From the NCBI RefSeq assembly GCF_019279795.1, contig NC_056747.1, forward strand, positions 1,005,450,157 through 1,005,514,156: a stretch of DNA of 64,000 nt. The letters run 5' to 3'. The translations under genes were made by a program, and so were the position numbers. The DNA comes from Protopterus annectens. Lineage: Eukaryota; Chordata; Ceratodontiformes; Protopteridae. Under the pieces are notes generated by a model. It had not been told where the DNA came from and made no database searches. It worked only from the letters and a program-made list of their open reading frames with translations. Of this stretch, positions 1-9,962 are shown piece after piece (the first letter of the stretch is position 1; the number at the start of each line of letters is the position of its first letter).

Positions 1-1
1 G

Positions 2-640
2 ATTGCACCAGACTGCCCACGCCAACACTGGTGCCCCCTCTTGCACAGTTTGTCACTGCTGGCTCCATGGCACCTGCCTCAGACCCCTACCTTGCTATCA
101 CAGCAGGAGAGACAGATTCTGCACCCTCAGCTTCAAACCCTGGCTAATTTCCTAATCTGTCCATTACCATCCCTCAGTAAACAAGTGTTGAATGTCATTC
201 TGGAGGCAAGGAGGCCTAGTTCTAGAAAATCTTATGGTGAAAAATGGAAAAGATCCTGTGCCTGGAACCAAACTCAAGGGATGGACACAGCAGCGCCCAA
301 TTTACCTCACATTCTTCAATTCTTAACTGAGATGCTTCACAAGGGCCTTTCTTTTTCATCCATCAAAATTCACGCCTCAGCCATTTCAGCTCATTACAAC
401 ACAGAACCACCCGTATTCGCTCATCCGCTGCTCAAGCAGTTCCTCAGAGGGGCCAAGACCACCCAGGAGAGCCCCATCTCCAGCCTGGGACCTTAGCTTT
501 GTATTGGAAAAACTCACTCCTCCTCCTTTTGAGCCAGCTGCAACTGCAGAGTAAAAACTTCTTTTTTGGAAAACAGCTTTCCTTTTAGCAATTACTTCAG
601 CAAGAAGGGTATCTGAACTACAGGCCCTTATGGCAGTGGA
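2..640 (+). pseudogene. E0 methyltransferase-like tail and N-terminal half of tyrosine recombinase (DIRS)
   Basis: One open frame joins the end of the RNase H/methyltransferase-like polyprotein to the YR N-terminal domain (VILEARRPSSRKSYGEKWKR, then SSIKIHASAISAHYN). In most other copies here these lie in different overlapping frames, so a frame-changing deletion has fused them. After position 496 the frame is lost, but homology continues in another frame through the first catalytic-arginine region (SARRVSELQALMAVE) and stops abruptly at about 640 where the Penelope-like element begins. An in-frame TAA at about 549 is a further lesion. DIRS YR performs circle integration; this copy cannot be functional. 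Confidence 0.85.
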
Positions 641-959
641 AACGCAAAAACACTCTCCTTCCTCCTCCAAATTATGAAACAACTCTGACCCAGAAAAAAA
701 CACCGACTGTGGCACACAAAAAGGCAAATAGCAAAGCAAGTTTTAGTCTGTATTCTAGAGCATCGGTGTCTCCACCTTCAAGGGATATCGCAGTAAAAAA
801 TACATTTTTATACCACACACAATTACAATCACTTACGAATTAAATAATAAGCCATCCCTTAAAGTAAACACTTCCAATTTAGTTCATTATTTAAACCATT
901 AGGCACTAACATTTTATATTTCAAAATGTAAATACTTTCTTTATACAATAACTTGTTTT

Positions 960-1747
960 AATATATTTTCATCATTATATAAACAGTCCACAGTTTCTAA
1001 AATTGTGCCTTGTAATAAAGTAGTGTCACTGTTATGTAACCTTTTAAAATGTAAGGAAGTTACTTTATTTTCCCTCATATTCCTGATATCTCTCATATGT
1101 TCCATGAATCTGATACAAATTTCACGTTTAGTCTCCCCTATATACTATAATAGACATGGGCACCTTAGTGCATATACCACCCCTTTACTTCTACATGAAT
1201 AGGTGCCTCTGGGTTCAAATTTAACCCCATTCATACTACCAAACATATTCACAATATTTGCACACACACTGCACCTATTACAGCATAGTGTTCCCCTAAC
1301 TGAAGGTGTATTCGGTATATTCATAACTGGCATACAAAATCTGCCATGTACTACCATGTCTTTCAAATTTCTTCCCCTTTTATGGGAAAAAAAAGGTTTT
1401 CTAGGCAAAATATTTGCCAAAAACCTATCTTCCAACAAATACTTCCAATAATATTCTATTGATGCTTTTATCTCCTCTCTTTTAATATTGTATACAGATA
1501 CATAGTAGATTGACTGTACTTCATTTTTACCTGTTCTATGTCCATGCACCTGACACATATCTATTTCCTTACATCTATTATTACTACTTCTTTCATTTCT
1601 ATCTATATTTGTCTCTTCCCATATTCTGGTTTGGGCTTCCTGCATAATAATTGGGTCATAACCCCTTCTTAAAAACATATGTCTGGTCTGTTCCATCTCT
1701 TTCATCAATAAACTCTTATCACCATACAATCTTGAAATACATACCAA
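960..1747 (-). pseudogene. Penelope-like C-terminal region: thumb/linker and GIY-YIG endonuclease
   Basis: This continues the RT entry after a one-base shift near 1750. The first 200 codons (1747 to 1145) hold the thumb (LVCISRLYGD, EMEQTRHMFLRRGY) and a Cys-rich linker (CCNRCSVCANIV) ending in YALRCPCLL. A TAG stop at about 1145-1147 interrupts it. The same frame then gives YIGETKREICIRFMEHMRDI, matching the GIY-YIG core (usually G-L-Y-V-G-x-T followed by a catalytic Arg helix), and an LHN motif further on. The GIY-YIG domain makes the target nick in Penelope-like elements. With one stop and one frameshift the copy is dead, but domain order is complete from RT to EN. Confidence 0.82.
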
Positions 1748-1748
1748 C

Positions 1749-2407
1749 TCAGGGTAAAGCTTTCAAAACATGGGGTGGATGACAACTAGTGGCATGCAAA
1801 TATTGGTTACCATCAACAAACTTCCTGTGTATATTTGATGAAATAATTCCATTTTCCTTCCCTTCCAAAATAAGGTCTAAATATACCACTTTATTCCCCT
1901 TCTGAAGTCCGTCAAATGACAGACCAAAAGGATTTCTGTGCATATCCAGTATAAAGTCATCTACTTCATCTCTACCCCTTTCACACACACATATTAAATC
2001 ATCAATAAAACTAAAATAAAAATCAACATATTTCTTCATAAAATTCAAATTAAATAAAAACTTCATCTCAAAAAAAGACATGAAAAGGTTAGCATACATG
2101 GGGACAAATGCTTCCCCCATTGCAGTACCCTGTTTCTGTCTATACAACACATCATTAAAATAAAAATAATTGTTCTTCAAACAAAAATTCACCATGTCAA
2201 CTACAAAACTAGAGAAGGGGCTATCTCCCAGGAAGTATGCAATCTCCTCCAAACCATCGTTACGTTTAATAGAGGTGCATAAGCTCTTGACATCAACCAC
2301 CAACCAATATTTGTCCTTGTTCCAAACTAACGGGGAAACTTTACGCAAAAAATCAAAACTATCCTGTATATAAGCTGGAGATTTTAAAACATAAGGCAAC
2401 AGTATTC
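1749..2407 (-). pseudogene. Penelope-like reverse transcriptase domain
   Basis: The minus-strand frame contains RT landmarks in order: DVKSLCTSI (the D-x-x-S-L-x-T-S-I palm motif of Penelope RTs), GTAMGEAFVPMYANLFM (motif B), FIDDLICV (catalytic motif C as F-I-D-D), YLDLIL, and the SCHPPHVLKALP segment that precedes the thumb. The open frame extends past 2407 only because antisense DIRS sequence happens to be open, so the real Penelope part starts near there and lacks its N-terminus. At about 1750 the frame shifts by one base, and the protein continues in the next minus-strand entry. RT of this class copies RNA at a nicked target or telomeric end. Confidence 0.85.
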
Positions 2408-3084
2408 TGAAAATCACTCTACCTCCTTTCAAGCCAGCTGCTACTGCAGACTTAAAATTTCTTTCTTTTAAAACAGCTTTCCTTTTAGCAATCACTTCAG
2501 CTAAAAGGGTATCTGAATTACAGGCCCTTATGGCAGTGGAGCCTTTCATCATCTTTCATGCGGACAGGGTGTCCTTCAGGACCAATCCCTCCTTCATGCG
2601 CAAGGTGGTATCCAGTGTGGCTCTTAATCAGTCATTTGCCAACCTTTTTTTAATCCACAGAACAAAAGGGAAAGGATTCTGCACTCCTTAGATGTGCACA
2701 GAAAACTTAAATTTTACTTGGACAGGACTAAACCTCAAAGGAAATCTGAACAGCTGCTGGTGGCATTTGCTGCAGGGACAGAGGGGAAGGCTATTTCAAA
2801 GCAAACCATTTCTAAATGGATAGGCCATTGCATTCATTTCTTCTATAAGCCCCATGGAAAACCTATCCCACAAGGGGATTAGACCCCACTCAACCAGGGC
2901 TGCATCTACCTCTACAGCCTTTCTCAGAGGTGTCCCTACCAGGGACGTCTAGAAGCTTATACTTGGAGTTCTGTACATACATACATTCACCAAGCATTAC
3001 CATTTACCAGTTTTCTCTAAATCCAGAGCTGGCTTTGCCACTGCAGTCTTGCAGGGCCTTATAGCTGGTACTAATGCTATCTAA
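2408..3084 (+). pseudogene. E0 tyrosine recombinase, C-terminal half (DIRS)
   Basis: The sequence resumes with a second, diverged copy of the LPPFKPAATADLKF to ALMAVE segment. It then covers RTNPSF, KTISKWIGHCIHF, a degraded HSTRA box (now reading TPLNQGCIY after a frameshift near 2880) and WSSVHTFTKHYHLPVFSKSR, which carries the nucleophile tyrosine. It ends with TAA at 3082-3084. Frameshifts near 2640, 2690 and 2880 break it. Because the segment overlaps rather than abuts the left half, it could belong to a different DIRS copy joined by recombination. Confidence 0.8.
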
Positions 3085-3113
3085 ATGTCTCCTCCCATCC
3101 TTAGCTTTGGGAA

Positions 3114-3216
3114 TCTACCCAAATGTGATGACTGCAACAGTGAAACATGAAGAACATAGTACAGTTGTGTACACTTGCATAAATTTAGATGTTGAGTGTA
3201 TTCACTGTTGCAGTCC
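3114..3216 (+). repeat. ICR of E0 (internal complementary region)
   Basis: The left half is the reverse complement of a left terminus (ends GAAGAACAT) and the right half starts AGTACAGTTGTGTAC, the reverse complement of the right terminus. The join ACAT|AGTA marks the circle junction. It lies just after the YR stop, as in every copy here. Confidence 0.88.
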
Positions 3217-3328
3217 TGGTTACCCTCCCTCCAGCCCCCCTGACTTCTTTTGGCTATACTTTTACTCTCCTTTACTATGCTTAAAAGCCTTTTGGTGTAT
3301 TTGCTTTTTTATTGGAGGTGTAACATTT

Positions 3329-3472
<144 letters not shown>

Positions 3473-3502
3473 TTGCTTCCCCTTAGGGGGGCACCTGACA
3501 TC

Positions 3503-3720
3503 TGGGGCAAGAAAAACTGATGTAATGGTGTCGGCTGCCTGCTTTAGACCCCCTGACTACCTGACGTCACGGAAAATGAGACAGCAACTAATGCAGGATC
3601 CAAGACTTTGATAATCTGGCCGACTGAGGGCTACAGCAAGCAGATAACCCAAATGTGTTGACTGCAACAGTGAATACACTCGAACGTCTACATTTTATGG
3701 TAAGTGTACACAACTGTACT
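3503..3720 (+). repeat. Right ITR of E0
   Basis: Starts at GGGGCAAGAAAAACTGA, the complement of the TCAGTCTTTCTTGCC that ends left ITRs, and ends TGTACT at 3720. It contains TGACGTCA at 3562-3569. The last 30 bases or so, beyond the GAACGTC position, have no counterpart in left ITRs. Confidence 0.88.
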
Positions 3721-4104
3721 TTGTGTGTAATTACCATAAATGTAGATGTTAGAGTGTGTTTTCACGGTTTCAGTCCTGGTTTCCCACCCTTCATTCCCCC
3801 TTTTTTCCTAAGTTACAGAGTATTTACATTTTTATTTTTTGTACGACATCTGCCCAGGGTGCAACCTTCCTGGTTAGCCTTCTTTTGGGGGCTCTTAACC
3901 GTTAAGGCAAGAAAAACTGAGGAAATGGCGTCAGCTGCCTCCCTTTATACCTGACGTTCTGACATCAGTTTTACAACCGGCGGCAGCCGATGTCCTATAC
4001 CAAGGACTCTGGTATTCGGGCCGACTGAGGGCTACTGGGAGCCGGACTGCAGCAGTGAATACACTTGAAAGTCTACATTTATGGTAAGTGTACACAACTG
4101 TACT
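3721..4104 (+). mobile_element. Right-end fragment of another DIRS element (partial ICR plus right ITR)
   Basis: Directly after E0, sequence matching the right half of an ICR (ACCATAAATGTAGATGTTAG) is followed by a diverged spacer. A right ITR follows, with GGCAAGAAAAACTGAGG at about 3905 and TGTACT ending at 4104. E0 therefore seems to have inserted inside, or next to, the ICR of this older copy, whose 5' part would lie to the left of the window. No microsatellite is present in its spacer. Confidence 0.78.
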
Positions 4105-4459
4105 TTCCTCACCCCATCCCTCTTTGTGTCAGACAAAGGATTTTTATGTGGTGATACCCTCAGCTGAATGAGACTTCTGCATATCCCAGTAATCCCTTTT
4201 CTTTCCACCTGAAGAAATGCAGAGAACTGGTGGAATTACTTGAGCCTTAATCCTTAGCTGTTCTGCTGCTGAAACCTTGAAGGATCCTCTTGCCTGAAGA
4301 ATCATTGGAGCTAGATTCCCATCCTTTCTGCTCCCAGTATGTCTGACCATTTTTGTAGGTTTCTAGTCTCTTGCATGCATGTGAGTAAGAACCCAGTTGC
4401 CAATCCAGCTGTGGTGTTCGTGAACAGCAAAGGATCCTAAGGAGCTCAAATTGACTATA

Positions 4460-5020
4460 TCATCAACAGTGGCGGGTGAAGCAGAATACTTGACTGCTTT
4501 GGGGAAAGCACTTCATGCCTCTACAACCCTGACTTTCAGGGCAGTGAACTGCCAGTCTTCAGTGCCAAAGTTCTAGGGGACTGTTGTCCCAGCTTAATGA
4601 CGAGTGAGGAGAAAGGCCTTAAAGATACGGTTTTGATTTCTGTAGCATCTCCTACCAAGCTGGCAAGCACTGTATCAATTGAAGGTATGATACAGTGGCT
4701 GGATCATGCTGAGTAACAGCTTCAGGGTCTGTTATATGGAGACTTGCTCGACTAAGGGCACAACCCCTGTTACAGCATGTAAAGACTCCTCATCTCATCT
4801 TGATCCCCAATTAGACAAGGAGCTGTTCTTTGGACTCCACTTCTAAAATGTGTAAAAGCTGGAGGAAAGAGGGGAAGACTGTGTAGTCAAACAGCTGCTT
4901 AATGCTGGTACTGTGTGCAGCAGATTTTCTACTAAATGTTGGCCCTTCATAGGAGGCAGGGTAAAAGTACATAGCTCAAGTGGAAGAGATGCTGATACAG
5001 AAGAAATTGCAAGATGACTA
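4460..5020 (+). pseudogene. Possible gag relic of a second-lineage DIRS element
   Basis: A short stretch reads EYLTALGKALHASTTLTFRA, resembling the ERLGKKIYSSSTLSFRV block of the gag-like relic at 63380-63440 and the RWGKKVYTSATL block of main-lineage gag. Further on LDPQLDKELFF may be its late part, and 4850-4990 is Gly/Lys-rich. Stops and shifts are frequent. Homology is short, so this is a weak call. The LINE 3' end appears to abut it near 5020-5030. From 4105 to 4460 I recognise nothing firm. Confidence 0.4.
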
Positions 5021-5196
5021 AGCAGGGAAGCCTGATGGTTCATAGGTTTGTAGGTTTTTACTAGGCTAATGACCACAAGGGCCTTTTTAAGCCTAGCCAT
5101 GCATCCCAAATCTCTGACAGGTTCTGATACCCTCGATAAGTGCGAGCAAGTGTTTGGGAGATGTGGGTTACCTGTGTCCATTAGAGAGACAGGTGC

Positions 5197-7164
5197 CTAA
5201 CCAGGAATTAATTTCTGGTTTCCCATCCAGTTGTCCAAGTTGCACTTGAATTTGGTTAGGGAGGTACTCTGCTTCACATGGGTGAGGAGCCTGTTCCATA
5301 GACGCGGTAGTCTCTGGGTTGCATACTTTTCTCTCCAGCAGGACCTATTTATATCACAGGCAAGGTTTAAGTTTTTAAAACGGGTAATTCTGGTGCTGTT
5401 TGTTTTGTAGATATGTAGGAGGTCCATCAGAGTGGAGTCTAATGCCCTGTATGCCAGGCATAGCCTCAAAAGTCTGTAGGTGACAGAGTACAGGGCTAGG
5501 GCCTTGAGGCGGTCTGCATAGGACATTTTACTTACGACCTGTATTCTTTTAGTGAGAAACATCTGTGGATGTTCCAATTGTTGGTTATGCCTCGTTAGGT
5601 GTATATTCCAAAGGGGGAGGGTCATTGTAGTCAATGATAGATCCGATGAATGCCAAATGCAATGGAACAATGACTTCTTGGATTTGGATGCCATACCTTT
5701 GTTTATAAGTTGTGCAGTCTAGAATGATTTCCTCACCACTATAGAGACATGATGGTTAAAGGCTAGATTACTATCTGTTTATGTCCCTAAGTCCTCAACT
5801 ACTGGATCAACTCTAAGGGGTGTGTTGTCAATATGATAGTTACTGGGATGGATGATTTCCCAAAGGATACTATTATACATTTCTTGGAATGTAGTTTTAG
5901 TCTATGGCTCTGACACGAGTTGTTTGTCAGCCTCTCCTTGAGAACATTTGTGTCTGTGTGAGGTTCAAGGACAGTTCTCAATTTGCAGTAGTTTGCAGAT
6001 TTAGTCAGCCAGAAACCACTGACATTGGCCTTGACTTCTGAGAAGTAAATACCAAAAAGGAGCAGTCCAAGGACTGATCCATGAGGGACTCTACTTGTGA
6101 CTAGCCTCTTTTTGTAGAGGTGGACTCCCCAATTCTAACTTCCTGGGTCCTGTCTGTGAGCAAGTTGGCTATCTACCTTGTGAAATATGGGTTTGTACCT
6201 AACCTCTTGAGTTTGTCAGCAATGCCAGAGTGGGGTATTGTGTCAAATGCCTTGCCAGGTCAAGGTAGGCAGTGTGAACATTTTTTCCCCTCATCCATTG
6301 CTTTGGTGACCTTCGCAAAGAAGTCCACCAGGTTGAGTATGCATGATCTGCCCTTGACTAAACCAAACTGGGTTGGGTCCAGTGTCTGGAGGTTTACTAT
6401 ATCTGTATTTATCACCTCCATGATAATTCTGTTGCCTTTCTCCATTTAGGAGGTACGAAACCTGTTTGGAGGCTACATTTAAATAGTAATTACAGAGCCT
6501 CTGGTAGGTCATGCTTCATGCTATTTAGAAGGCATCTTGGGATGTTGTCTGGGCCCATTGATGCAGTGTTCTTGGTCTTAGAGAGAGAGCATTAAGGACC
6601 TGTTACTTAGTGGTAGTAGGGGGAGTTATATTTGATATTTCACAGGGGAAGGTGAGGGGGAGAGAGGGGTAAAGTTGGAGCTAAATTTATCAGCCAGGAG
6701 ATTAGCTATGCCTTCTGGCTCGGTACAGGTGGCTCCATTTATAATGAACTCTGCACACAACTGTGTATTACCTTTGAGATTGTGGACATAGCTAAAGAAT
6801 GCTTTGTGGTTGTCGTTGTCCTGGGAAGACAAACTGTCTCAAATTTGGCTTTGGTAGACTTTTTTTCTCCTCTTAGTTGTTTGTTTGTTTTGAAAGTGCT
6901 TTTATCCTGCTTGGGTGCTGCACCTCCTAATTTTTGCAATGAGTTTATTCCTCCTTTTGTATAGATTGTTGATTTTGTGATTCCACTGGGGTGGCTTGTT
7001 TTTTCTTTTGAGTTAATTCTGTACTTCTTCCTAGTGGGTACAGCTGCTTCTTTGTAGCTGTTAACATGCTTGTACAGGGTTTCTTTGAACAATTCTGTAC
7101 AGGCAGCAGTGTTCTCAGGTTTTATGGGGGCTTGAAATGTTGCCAGGTTCTCACTTAATAGCAA
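5197..7164 (-). pseudogene. LINE connector, reverse transcriptase and C-terminal domain
   Basis: The connector at 7164-6740 (Lys/Thr-rich, KKYRINSKEKTSHPSGI) precedes the RT. The RT shows PTQFGLVKGRSCILNLVDFF (motif equivalent to QhGF..grSc..nL) at about 6395-6310, then a stretch matching DLAKAFDTIPH at about 6250 in a shifted frame. The catalytic FADD box near 6000 is degraded to a SANYCK-like sequence. The C-terminal ORF (5694-5197) contains YRLLRLCLAYRALD and RLPRLWNRL, the typical LINE tail (R.WN.LP). Many shifts and stops are present; this is an old L2/CR1-type copy. Confidence 0.72.
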
Positions 7165-7464
7165 GAGGTTAGCCTTAATATTCCAGGTTTAGCTGGGGGT
7201 CCAAGTTTTTTTATTTTTACTTCAAAGGTAACCATTTTGTGGTTTGACCTTATCAGGGAGGGCTTTACAGTGGGGGGTGTGAAACACTCTCCTGTATTAG
7301 TGAGGACCAGATCCAGTATGGTTGCACCCCTGGTTGGCGTAGTGACTGGTCTAGGGAGATTGTTTTTACAAAATCCAGGGATCTCTGTGCATGTGTGTTT
7401 GGTGTCGTATAGGATTCCCTGTTAGTACTGGGTAATTAAAGTCACCCATGACTATGGTATTGAG

Positions 7465-7840
7465 TTAAATGGTTAGTGTTTCTATTAAGTTTAAATGCAT
7501 GGTATGGGTTTCCTGGGTCATAGAGGGACCTATAGCTTGCAAGGAAGTGGTATTGGATTTTTGCCTATGGTGATTTGAACATGGAGCAGCTCGTGCATTG
7601 TCCTCTTTGACCAGCCTTGAAGTATATCTGTGTATAATGTGATTAGAGACCCCTCCAACTATAGTCCCTGCCTGTGAAGTAGCTGGCCTAAATGTGTGGA
7701 AGGCACTATAACCTAGCACTGTTGGTGTGCTCTCCACAGCTTTAAACCATGTCTCTGTGACTGCACAGACATCGGCATTCTCTATGGTGGAGAACTTCTG
7801 GGGAGTGGACTTTTTTGATTAGACTCCTAGCACTGAGCAT
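7465..7840 (-). pseudogene. LINE AP-endonuclease N-terminal part
   Basis: On the minus strand, an MLSARSLIKKV segment resembles the NARSLxNK motif at the start of CR1/L2 endonucleases. It is followed after a shift by ENADVCAVTETW, where the TETW box contains the catalytic glutamate region. The next 90 codons (7737-7465) read through GYSAFHTFRPATSQAGTIVGG, matching the R..R..GGG-like substrate loop. The enzyme nicks target DNA for target-primed reverse transcription. The frame is interrupted at least twice. Confidence 0.68.
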
Positions 7841-7873
7841 TAATAGAAAAAAGCACAATGGGGGAAGACCATG

Positions 7874-8049
7874 ATGTTCTTCGTGTTTCACTGTTGCAGT
7901 CATTACATTTGGGTAATCTGCTGGCAGATTGCCCTCAGTCGGCCTGAATAACAGTCTTGGGTCCTACGTTGGTTGCTGTCTCCTCTTCCATGACGTCAGG
8001 GGTATAAAACATGCAGCTGACGCCATTTTATTCAGTCTTTTTTGCCGCG
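7874..8049 (+). repeat. Left ITR of A
   Basis: Reverse complement of 13328-13515 with scattered differences. It begins at ATGTTC and ends at TTCAGTCTTTTTTGCC. Confidence 0.88.
7991..8009 (+). promoter_or_regulatory. TGACGTCA site plus TATA box in left ITR of A
   Basis: A perfect palindromic TGACGTCA (7991-7998) is followed 4 bases later by TATAAAA (8003-8009). TGACGTCA is the consensus for CREB/ATF factors. The pair lies upstream of the gag start and is the natural candidate for the element promoter. In other copies the spacing is 10-12 bases; A has lost 8. Confidence 0.6.
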
Positions 8050-8171
8050 CTGTGCCCGAAGCAGAAGCAGTTCGCAATTGCCGGTTGGTTGACTCCTGAA
8101 ATTTTCACATTCGAGTTTCAGAACCGAAGTCTGCAGCCCCGTTGGGGAAACGTTTTTTCTTGCTCCTACCG

Positions 8172-9962
8172 ATGTCAGTAAAAGTTAATAATTGCATTAC
8201 TTGTGGGAAGCAAATACCTGTTAAGGATTTTCATTTGTACTGTATTCCTTGCCTAGGCCCAGATCATAACGTGCCTTGCTGCCGGTTTTGTGCTAGATTT
8301 ACCCAACGCGCTATTAAACGTCAGTATATTTTTGCACCAAAATATTTTGGATCCAGATTTAATTACCCTGAAATGTCGTCTGCTAGCAATCCGACTACCG
8401 AAGTTCACAAAATACGCAAAGAAAAAGAGAGAGACTGTCGAGGTCCAAAACCGACGACAAAGCTTCTCCCAAGCCAGTCGGCAGTACTCAGTGAGGTGCT
8501 TTCACAGCCCCCGATACCCGCTACTTTTGAGTCACAGGCCTCTACCAAGACCCATGTGGAGTCCGGTATGCCGCGAGATTCTCAGATTATTGAACCCACG
8601 GATGTCTCTCCCTTGGATGGGTCCGGAGCCGCTGAGCATGCACCGGCTTCTGAGGGTGTTTTCAGGCCTCAACATTTTTATATAAAACAGACGCCAGCTT
8701 CAAAAACAAGATCAAAAACATCTTCTAAGTCTAAAAGAAATGACGCATGAGCCACATGCTCAGGCTCCTATGCCTAAAAACAGATGAAAATGACTGAGGA
8801 CTTGATTACCTTGATCAGGGGTTCCCAACCCCCCGCTAAGAGGCCTAGGCAAGACGCTGATTATGAATCTTCAGATTAGGTTTCTATTTCTTCTTCCTCT
8901 TCTGATCAGGAATTTTCTATACCACCCTATGAGGATTTAGATGCAGAAAAATCCATCCCATCTGCATCTCCTCCTGAGGATTATTCTTTTGGAGAAACCT
9001 TGCATACTTTAAGGGAAAATTTTCATTGGGAGAGTCAGGATTTCTCTGAATCAAAAAAGAGGCTTAGGGATTTCCTTCTTCTTCCTCAGCGTAGGCCTTT
9101 GGCAATACCTCCTGTATTAGACATTGTCGATATGTTTTCGGAATCAAGCATGGCTCCTGATTCCCTACCTCCGGCTCCTATTAAGCCAGATCGATATTAC
9201 AGGGTTCCTGACTCCCACAAATTTCTATTCAAAAACCCTGCTGCTGATCCTGAAACTATCTCACAGGGTCCCAAAGGTGTAAAGGCCTCAGCAGCCAAAA
9301 ATCTTACCCCCTCTGATAGAGATTCCAGAGCGCTGGATAGATGGGGGAAGAAGGTTTATACGTCTGCAACCTTGACAATTAGGGCCTTAAACTGCCAGTT
9401 TCATATGCTTAAACATCAACAGCATGTAATGGGCTTATTGAAACAGAAAATTATGTTGATTTCTGATTGTGTGGGAAATAAAGAATTACAGGAATTATTG
9501 CATGCAGCAGAGCTGGTTGGAAAACATACTTTTCAATGTGATTTTGATTCCTTGGAGGCCTCTTGCAGGGCTTCAGTTACTGGATCTGTGATTAGAAGGC
9601 ATGCCTGGCTCAAGGAGCAAGAATTGCTTGATCATGTTAAAGCTAAATAGTTGGATGTCCCTTTACAGCATGATATGTTTGATAATAAGGCAGAAGACGT
9701 TTTAAAGAAAATGGAAGACAAAGCTAAATCTATGCAAACTGTAAAAGATTTCTTACAAGTGCAGCCACCCAGATTCAGTAGGCACTGGACTACTAAAAAT
9801 TGGTCCTTTCCTGTGTCCAACAGAGCCTCTCAAGGCAAATCCAGGTGCTCAAAAGACTCTAGATACCAATCACAGGGTTCTTACAGGTCAAAGCAATGGG
9901 GTGCCTCCACCTCCAATTCTGGAGGAAACAAAGCACAGCCCTACAGTAAGCAGTCTCAATGA
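8172..9962 (+). pseudogene. gag of DIRS copy A
   Basis: ATG at 8172 opens MSVKVNNCITCGKQIP, the Cys/His-rich N-terminus shared by all main-lineage copies (CxxC-x9-HxxC-type pattern). The first frame ends at TGA 8748 through a one-base shift; a TAG near 8878 follows. Homology continues through SASPPEDYSFGETLHTLREN, PQRRPLAIPPVLDIVD, PDRYYRVPDSHKFL, DPETISQGPKG, RWGKKVYTSATL, GSVIRRHAWLKEQ and the VKDFLQVQPPRFSR box. It ends in a Ser/Lys/Arg/Gln tail with TGA at 9960. Gag packages the RNA. A stop at 9648-9650 is a further lesion. Confidence 0.85.

Larger units (their letters stand above)
641..2407 (-). mobile_element. Penelope-like retroelement (5'-truncated, with GIY-YIG domain)
   Basis: Read on the minus strand, this gives a Penelope-type reverse transcriptase followed by a Cys-rich linker and a GIY-YIG endonuclease module. 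It begins inside the RT fingers at the DIRS junction (about 2407) and ends in AT-rich sequence near 641. Both sides are DIRS YR sequence. About 145 bp of YR, from the LPPFEPA region to the ALMAVE region, is present on both sides (about 505-640 and 2410-2545) but has diverged visibly. I cannot place the 3' end better than about 50 bp. Confidence 0.85.
5030..7873 (-). mobile_element. L2/CR1-like LINE, minus strand, split at 7873 by DIRS copy A
   Basis: Minus-strand order is AP-endonuclease (about 7840-7465), connector (7164-6626), RT (6512 to about 5800), C-terminal domain (5694-5197) and a 3' UTR to about 5030. The far 5' end is separated by DIRS copy A and may continue from 13546. No clear poly(A) or terminal microsatellite is visible. 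The chain of frameshifts shows an old copy. Confidence 0.75.

Noticed and set aside
386-739. Recurring antisense ORFs with ACSSDTLLAEVIAKRKAVF, also at 12138, 19700, 24797, 38782 and 54310 (minus strand)
   Set aside because: They are antisense shadows of the conserved YR segment containing ITSARRVSELQAL; they recur because the sense protein is conserved.
505-2545. The two YR segments around the Penelope-like element as a simple long target-site duplication
   Set aside because: They differ at too many positions by eye to be accepted as such without dating; kept only as one hypothesis.
8290-8685. Overlapping-frame ORF in gag of A; similar ones at 20878, 41755 and 46272
   Set aside because: Out-of-frame readings of the low-complexity gag linker with no shared motif between copies.
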